From Candidatus Dojkabacteria bacterium (GTDB lineage: Bacteria; Patescibacteriota; Dojkabacteria; JAHIVN01): DNA of 33,425 nt. The translations under genes were made by a program, and so were the position numbers. The stretch covers positions 1 through 33,425 of the forward strand of contig JAFGDO010000014.1 of assembly GCA_016932045.1 (NCBI GenBank), written 5' to 3'. A model generated the notes under the pieces. The model was not told the DNA's origin. It made no database searches and saw only the letters and a program-made list of their open reading frames with translations. Positions 28,545 through 33,425 of the stretch are shown here, piece after piece; position 1 is the first letter of the stretch, and the number at the start of each line of letters is the position of its first letter.

Positions 28545-29327
28545 ATGAGATATATCAAAATAACTTTACATATCATGAAAATCTCTTTACTTAGAGAACT
28601 TGAACATCGGGTTCACTTTGTATTTTCTACGTTTGGAAGCATTTTTGGAATAATATTAATCTACGTAATTCCAATATTGATACTTGAAAAAACCGGTTAT
28701 ATTGCAGGACGATGGAATCAACTTGATATAGTGATAATCTCTTCTTGTTTTGCCATCATCTCAAGCCTTGATTCCTCATTTTTCCATACACTTGATTTCT
28801 TGCCAGAACAGATAGCTAAGGGAGAATTAGATTACTCACTTAGAATCCCTTTAGACAGTCAATTTTCATCCTCAGTAAAATTCTTTAATTGGGATCATGT
28901 TCCGAACTTTTTCATAGGAATACTTGGTGTCATCTATGCCTTGGCAGTGGGAAATTATAAATTGAATTTACTTATTATTTCTTCATTTATACTAGCACTC
29001 ATTTCGGGAATAGTTATCTTTTATTGCCTGCACAAGATTATCATGATACTTAGTTTCTGGCTAATAGGCGCTGATAACCTGGCCGCTCTTTTTCACGTTA
29101 TCAGAAGAAGTTCTAATATCCCAACTGAAGTTTTTGGTAAATCTCTTTTATTTATATTTACGTACTTCATACCTATCGTATTCATTACCACTTACCCCGC
29201 TATCATTATCAAAGATAGTATTTCTTATGTATCATTAATATCTGCCCTTGTGGCAATTCTTCTATTCATATTTACGAGGAAATTTTGGTTGTTAGGACTT
29301 AAGTCTTACAGCGGTGCAAGCAGCTAG
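28545..29327 (+). CDS. ABC-2 type permease (PF06182-like), subunit 2
   Basis: About six TM helices; DFLPEQIAKGELDYSLRIPLDSQF; C-terminal RKFWLLGLKSYSGASS. Confidence 0.75.
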   Translation: MRYIKITLHIMKISLLRELEHRVHFVFSTFGSIFGIILIYVIPILILEKTGYIAGRWNQLDIVIISSCFAIISSLDSSFFHTLDFLPEQIAKGELDYSLRIPLDSQFSSSVKFFNWDHVPNFFIGILGVIYALAVGNYKLNLLIISSFILALISGIVIFYCLHKIIMILSFWLIGADNLAALFHVIRRSSNIPTEVFGKSLLFIFTYFIPIVFITTYPAIIIKDSISYVSLISALVAILLFIFTRKFWLLGLKSYSGASS

Positions 29328-29412
29328 ATTTATAAACTTTCAATGGACCTCTAGTACTTATTTATATTGAATACGTTTCCAATATAGTTCAGGCGGAAAG
29401 ATACCATAGGCA

Positions 29413-31389
29413 TTAGTCGCAACAAGGATAATAATAGTAGTGCGAACTATAATAAGTTCCAAGAACCCTTTCTGTTACTTCCTGTGACTTCTTAGGATTT
29501 AATGAGTCAATGACCCACATTTTCTTTTCACTGTTAAAAAACACAAGATTCCCGGCTCCAAAGAAGTAATCGTCTACATTTCCGTCTCTTGTCACTTGTG
29601 ACTCATTACTGCCGGAAACTTCAATCATATATACATCAGATTTTGCATCTCTATTTGATATAAAGCTTACAAAATCACTATTTGGTGTAAATCGAGCCTG
29701 TAATTCATCAGTTGAGGTATCCGTAATTCTTACCTTCTTGTTATCAAAAACTCCCACGACCCATAAATCCCATTTATTTGAAGCTGCATCATACATCCTT
29801 ACCAACACCCTTTGCCTGTCATTTGAGATATCCATCACATAAGCATAACTTCCATCTTGAGCTTCAAGTATCATTCTTCGCTCAACACTAGCCGGATTTA
29901 GATAGTACACACCGTTTCTATTCCCGGGATCTTCACTGCCGTTCAAGCTATATACAATGAAGTCACCATTATTTGCAACCAAATCGGAGCCGATATATCC
30001 ATCCGAAAGCTCTAAAACATTTTTCATATCAGTACCATCCAAATTTCCAAAGTACATCGTCAGTTTGTATGGTTCCGGATGATAGGTATAGATTACAAAC
30101 ACGCGCTTCTTTGATACAAAGTCGTAGGAACCTATACTGCCTCCAAAGTCTTCATAATTCGTCTTTGAAATCTTTGTAAGAGGCCCCCCCTCAGAACTAA
30201 CAGAATAAGCAAGAGCCATAACATATCCATAAGCATTCTTCAACTGATCTCTTGTTGAAAGGAAGTAAACAGTCCTGCCGTCATTTGAAAGATAGGGAGA
30301 ATAATTATCGCCTTTATTATCTGAAAGCATTTTCTCTCCTGATCCATCGTAATTAGATATATATACATTTTGATTACCCACTCTGTTTGATACATAAACA
30401 ACTCGACCGCTTCTCACGAGTTCAATGTCAATAGGTTCATTTAATCCCTGAACTAAATCATACTCTGACTGCTTTGTGATATACCCCTCATAAAAAAAAT
30501 CCAAAGTTATCTTCTCCTGAATTGCTAAATCTTTAAGTGTAAAGAAACCATCTTCATTTACGGTCTCAGTTTTCTCTCCGACAACAACACTTGTTCCTGG
30601 TAGAATTCCCAGAGTTGTCCAATCAACCACTTTTGCAGTCAAGTCAGCAGCCGGAGTCAGCTCTATCTCACCAAGATTATTAACTCCTTCATTAATTTCA
30701 ATTTCTAGTAGTTCATCTTTAAAATCAACTGATTCCAGTCGCAATTCATAATCCCCAATAGGAGCAGCTAGTACCTCAAACATACCGTCAGGCTTCACAT
30801 CTAATTCTTCACTATCTAAATAGAAGCTTACTTGTGAAAAGTCATAAGCTTCTTCATTCTTATACATTAATTTTCCTAAAACATCTCCAAATCCAGCAGG
30901 TTCAAGGGTAAAGTTTCTTTCAATACGACCTCTTTTCAGACCTACTTCTTGTCTCAATTCTTTGTAATTTTCTGCATTAATATTTACTACTGATTCTCCG
31001 TACCTCAAATTTCCTAAGACGTATGAACCATTAACAGCTGTGTTTGTACACTTGTCATTTATACAAACACTAGCACCTTCGATAGCTTCATCGTCCTGAT
31101 TATATATGTAACCCGCAATAGACGAAGGAAATAAATAAGTATCTAGCTTGAAGATAAAAACAAAGACGATAAGCATTAGAATTGCACCAAAAGTAACTCC
31201 TGAAACGAAAAAAATTTTCTGTTTCTTATTTAATTTGGTAAACCAGTCTTTTAACTTTTGGAATATATTCATCTTTTTATCCTTCCCGCTTTGCACCTCC
31301 TGCTTTTCTTCCTCAGAAAGTTCTTCTATCTTAAATGGATCTTCTTCTAAAGTTTCATTTTTCTGTAAACTCTTTTTTAATTCATCCAT
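29413..31389 (-). CDS. Membrane-anchored surface protein: carboxypeptidase-regulatory-like domains plus PD40/TolB-like propeller
   Basis: IAGYIYNQDDEAIEGASVCINDKCTNTAVNGSYVLGNLRYGE (CarboxypepD_reg-like); repeated VYVSNRVGNQNVYISNYDGSGEKMLSDNKGDNYSPYLSNDGRTVYFLSTRD (PD40). Confidence 0.85.
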   Translation of the reverse strand: MDELKKSLQKNETLEEDPFKIEELSEEEKQEVQSGKDKKMNIFQKLKDWFTKLNKKQKIFFVSGVTFGAILMLIVFVFIFKLDTYLFPSSIAGYIYNQDDEAIEGASVCINDKCTNTAVNGSYVLGNLRYGESVVNINAENYKELRQEVGLKRGRIERNFTLEPAGFGDVLGKLMYKNEEAYDFSQVSFYLDSEELDVKPDGMFEVLAAPIGDYELRLESVDFKDELLEIEINEGVNNLGEIELTPAADLTAKVVDWTTLGILPGTSVVVGEKTETVNEDGFFTLKDLAIQEKITLDFFYEGYITKQSEYDLVQGLNEPIDIELVRSGRVVYVSNRVGNQNVYISNYDGSGEKMLSDNKGDNYSPYLSNDGRTVYFLSTRDQLKNAYGYVMALAYSVSSEGGPLTKISKTNYEDFGGSIGSYDFVSKKRVFVIYTYHPEPYKLTMYFGNLDGTDMKNVLELSDGYIGSDLVANNGDFIVYSLNGSEDPGNRNGVYYLNPASVERRMILEAQDGSYAYVMDISNDRQRVLVRMYDAASNKWDLWVVGVFDNKKVRITDTSTDELQARFTPNSDFVSFISNRDAKSDVYMIEVSGSNESQVTRDGNVDDYFFGAGNLVFFNSEKKMWVIDSLNPKKSQEVTERVLGTYYSSHYYYYPCCD

Positions 31390-31653
31390 TATTATAAAAA
31401 ATAAATTTATATATTGCTTGATGTTGCAATGTAAGTAAATACTAATATCAGTATAAAGTTAAATATATACTTTTACAATACTTTTAATAGTAACGTAATT
31501 TCCTAATACCTGTAACAAATTGTAATACTTCAAAGTGGTAAGGTAACTGATCAAAACGACCGAGAAAATCGAGATCACAAAATGATAAAGTTGAATATAT
31601 ATTCCTTTCAATCTAAATATGTTGTAATATATCTTAAGAATTAACATTCAAAA

Positions 31654-32157
31654 ATGACTCATAAACTGCCTGTAAAACAATTTGAAGGATTCACTTTAGT
31701 TGAGATAGTAATTGTTGTAGCTATAATAGGCATCATTGCTGCTGTAACGGTTGTAGCATTAAAACCACAGGAACTTTTCGCAAACGGAAGGAATGCAAGA
31801 AGAATTACCGACATTGCAGCATTAAACACTGCAATGGGGCAATGGCTTGCACGAGAAGGTTTACAAATGACGGATCCTTACAGCACTTTGGGTCTGACTG
31901 CTCCAGGAGTATCTGCTTTAACCCCTGGAGACGGAAGCATTACAGGTGAAGGGGTGAATGCCTCAGCAGTTACACAACTGACATCAGCAGGTTATATGCA
32001 AAGTATTCCCCTAGATCCAAACGGCGTACAGTACCGTATAGGAGTAGACAATGTTGCTACACCGGCATATGTACTTATTTGCACCGATCAGGTAGAAAAC
32101 ACATCCTCATATCCGGAAGGTCAATATCCGAATGGGATGTTTTGTCAGAGTAATTAG
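31654..32157 (+). CDS. Type IV pilin-like/pseudopilin protein
   Basis: Prepilin motif FEG|FTLVEIVIVVAIIGIIAAVTVVAL. Confidence 0.92.
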   Translation: MTHKLPVKQFEGFTLVEIVIVVAIIGIIAAVTVVALKPQELFANGRNARRITDIAALNTAMGQWLAREGLQMTDPYSTLGLTAPGVSALTPGDGSITGEGVNASAVTQLTSAGYMQSIPLDPNGVQYRIGVDNVATPAYVLICTDQVENTSSYPEGQYPNGMFCQSN

Positions 32158-32235
32158 TTTTACAAAGTGAGACTAGCACTTCGTTTAGTAACGACTTCTC
32201 ATCTAACTTTACCTGGAAACAAAGCCCTCAATAAA

Positions 32236-32997
32236 TTACACAGGTCTGAGAGTACCTCCGAATACTTGCCAAGCAAGTGCAGATTTTGCCAGCAAACTAA
32301 GAAGAATATACACTCTCTCACCCCAGAGATAATCTTTCCATTTACCAAACTTTTTATATTGAAGAAACATATTAACCGCAAAAGTATTGAAGAATAGAAA
32401 GATTGAAAAGAATATCCAGTAAACAAAATCCGGTGGTTTTGCTTCTCCCTCACCCGAACCAAAAAGATACAAGGCAATTACAACCCAGGGGATAGCACCT
32501 GCAAAACAACCGTAAATAAACGAAGTCCAGTTTGTCATTTTGGTCGACTGATTATGAAGCTCCATAACTAACCCAAAAAAGATCATACAGGCATTGATGC
32601 TAAACATAAGAATTAAACTCCCGATATCATATACACCTACCAGCATAGCAATTAGTACAATCATAAGTGATGCACTCAGAGAATATTCATACCATCTTGC
32701 ATAGTTTATTCCTCTCTTTAAATTCTTCACATACCATTCATATACTAAAGGAAGTGTTAAAGTGAAATGGGAAACAGCAGATAAAACAAGAAACAACGAT
32801 AATAAAGGAGCAACCCTTATATTGAGAATTGTTTCCCTTTCCGGTTGAAGTATCATTACATCGCTACTAAACTTTAAAAAGTTTGTATCAAGCGGTAAGG
32901 TAAAATCATTGCTAACAAGAAGCATCACAATAGCTTGCACGAGATGAAACACCCCCATTACTAGATTGAAAATTCTCAAGTTTCTATATTTGTCCAT
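32236..32997 (-). CDS. Heliorhodopsin
   Basis: Seven hydrophobic helices; TM3 RWYEYSLSASLMIVLIAMLVGVYDI with Glu104 counter-ion position; SHFTLT His77; TM7 GERVYILLSLLAKSALAWQVFGGTL with Lys238 and Ser234 four residues before it, as in heliorhodopsin 48C12 (Glu107, His80, Ser237, Lys241). Confidence 0.96.
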   Translation of the reverse strand: MDKYRNLRIFNLVMGVFHLVQAIVMLLVSNDFTLPLDTNFLKFSSDVMILQPERETILNIRVAPLLSLFLVLSAVSHFTLTLPLVYEWYVKNLKRGINYARWYEYSLSASLMIVLIAMLVGVYDIGSLILMFSINACMIFFGLVMELHNQSTKMTNWTSFIYGCFAGAIPWVVIALYLFGSGEGEAKPPDFVYWIFFSIFLFFNTFAVNMFLQYKKFGKWKDYLWGERVYILLSLLAKSALAWQVFGGTLRPV

Positions 32998-33001
32998 AAA
33001 T

Positions 33002-33412
33002 TTAAATTTTTAATAATTTAGCAATAAAATAACTAAGACAAGTTACAGTTCCGCTTAAGATCATTCCCCAAAGTACATCAAGCACAACGACTTCTATAGG
33101 CCAATCCTTTAGAGTTGCTAAGTTAGTCAAGTCATAAGTCATATAAGTAAAGAATCCAAATAAAACTCCAAATAAAATCGCTATAGATAAAGAATTCTTT
33201 TCAATTGCAGGTTGTACCGCAAAAATCAAAATCCCAAGTACATAGAAAATATATAAGAATAACACAGCTAACCAATTAATTCTTGCTTGAAGAAAGTCAC
33301 TTAGGTGTTTTGCATAAAAGCCCTTTGAAATAATTCCAAGCCAAACAAGATCAATAGAAATATGTATAGCTAATGTTGAAAGATATAAAAGAAAATACCG
33401 AAGATATTTCAT
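33002..33412 (-). CDS. DUF2177 family membrane protein
   Basis: SIDLVWLGIISKGFY...VLFLYIFYVLGILIFAVQPAIEKNSL...GVLFGFFTYMTYDLTNLATLKDWPIEVVVLDVLWG. Confidence 0.9.
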   Translation of the reverse strand: MKYLRYFLLYLSTLAIHISIDLVWLGIISKGFYAKHLSDFLQARINWLAVLFLYIFYVLGILIFAVQPAIEKNSLSIAILFGVLFGFFTYMTYDLTNLATLKDWPIEVVVLDVLWGMILSGTVTCLSYFIAKLLKI

Positions 33413-33425
33413 AGTACTTCATAAA

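Noticed and set aside
32199-32477. 92-aa minus ORF overlapping the heliorhodopsin
   Set aside because: Alternative frame of the heliorhodopsin 3' end; no independent support.
1-33425. CRISPR array, phage or transposase/integrase genes
   Set aside because: No regularly spaced direct repeats, no transposase, integrase or structural phage ORFs seen.
1-33425. Alternative genetic code (UGA as Gly, as in some CPR lineages)
   Set aside because: Genes end properly at TGA (e.g. 16699-16701) and conserved genes have no internal TGA.

Overview
AT-rich window with compact gene packing and a gene content resembling a Patescibacteria/CPR-type monoderm bacterium (taxonomy is inference only). TGA works as a normal stop, for example at the 3' end of the beta-propeller lipoprotein gene. 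Housekeeping and envelope genes recognised: sortase, uvrB, tgt, rsmA, a MurT/GatD-like pair, dnaE, a lysozyme-fold protein, a beta-propeller lipoprotein, a double-YggT protein, murG, a MacB-type ABC pair, ftsW/rodA, FKBP, a pair of ABC-2 permeases, a PD40 surface protein and a type IV pilin-like protein. Two tRNAs are on the minus strand: Gly-GCC and Val-TAC. The main discovery is at the right edge: the 253-aa ORF at 32236-32997 (-) has clear heliorhodopsin signatures (RWYEYSLSAS in TM3, LSLLAKSALAWQ with the retinal Lys in TM7). It lies 4 nt downstream of a DUF2177 membrane protein, a probable two-gene light-sensing operon. Other notable items: a frameshifted GIY-YIG gene sandwiched between a full tRNA-Gly and a duplicated tRNA-Gly 5' half that carries a hairpin insertion in its D-loop region; a four-helix-bundle gene bracketed by 15-bp inverted repeats abutting the stop codons of both neighbours; a 28-bp dispersed repeat forming the 3' ends of tgt and rsmA; near-leaderless promoters; a MurT lacking its usual zinc ribbon; and a partial Cys-rich surface protein at the left edge that the ORF track missed.
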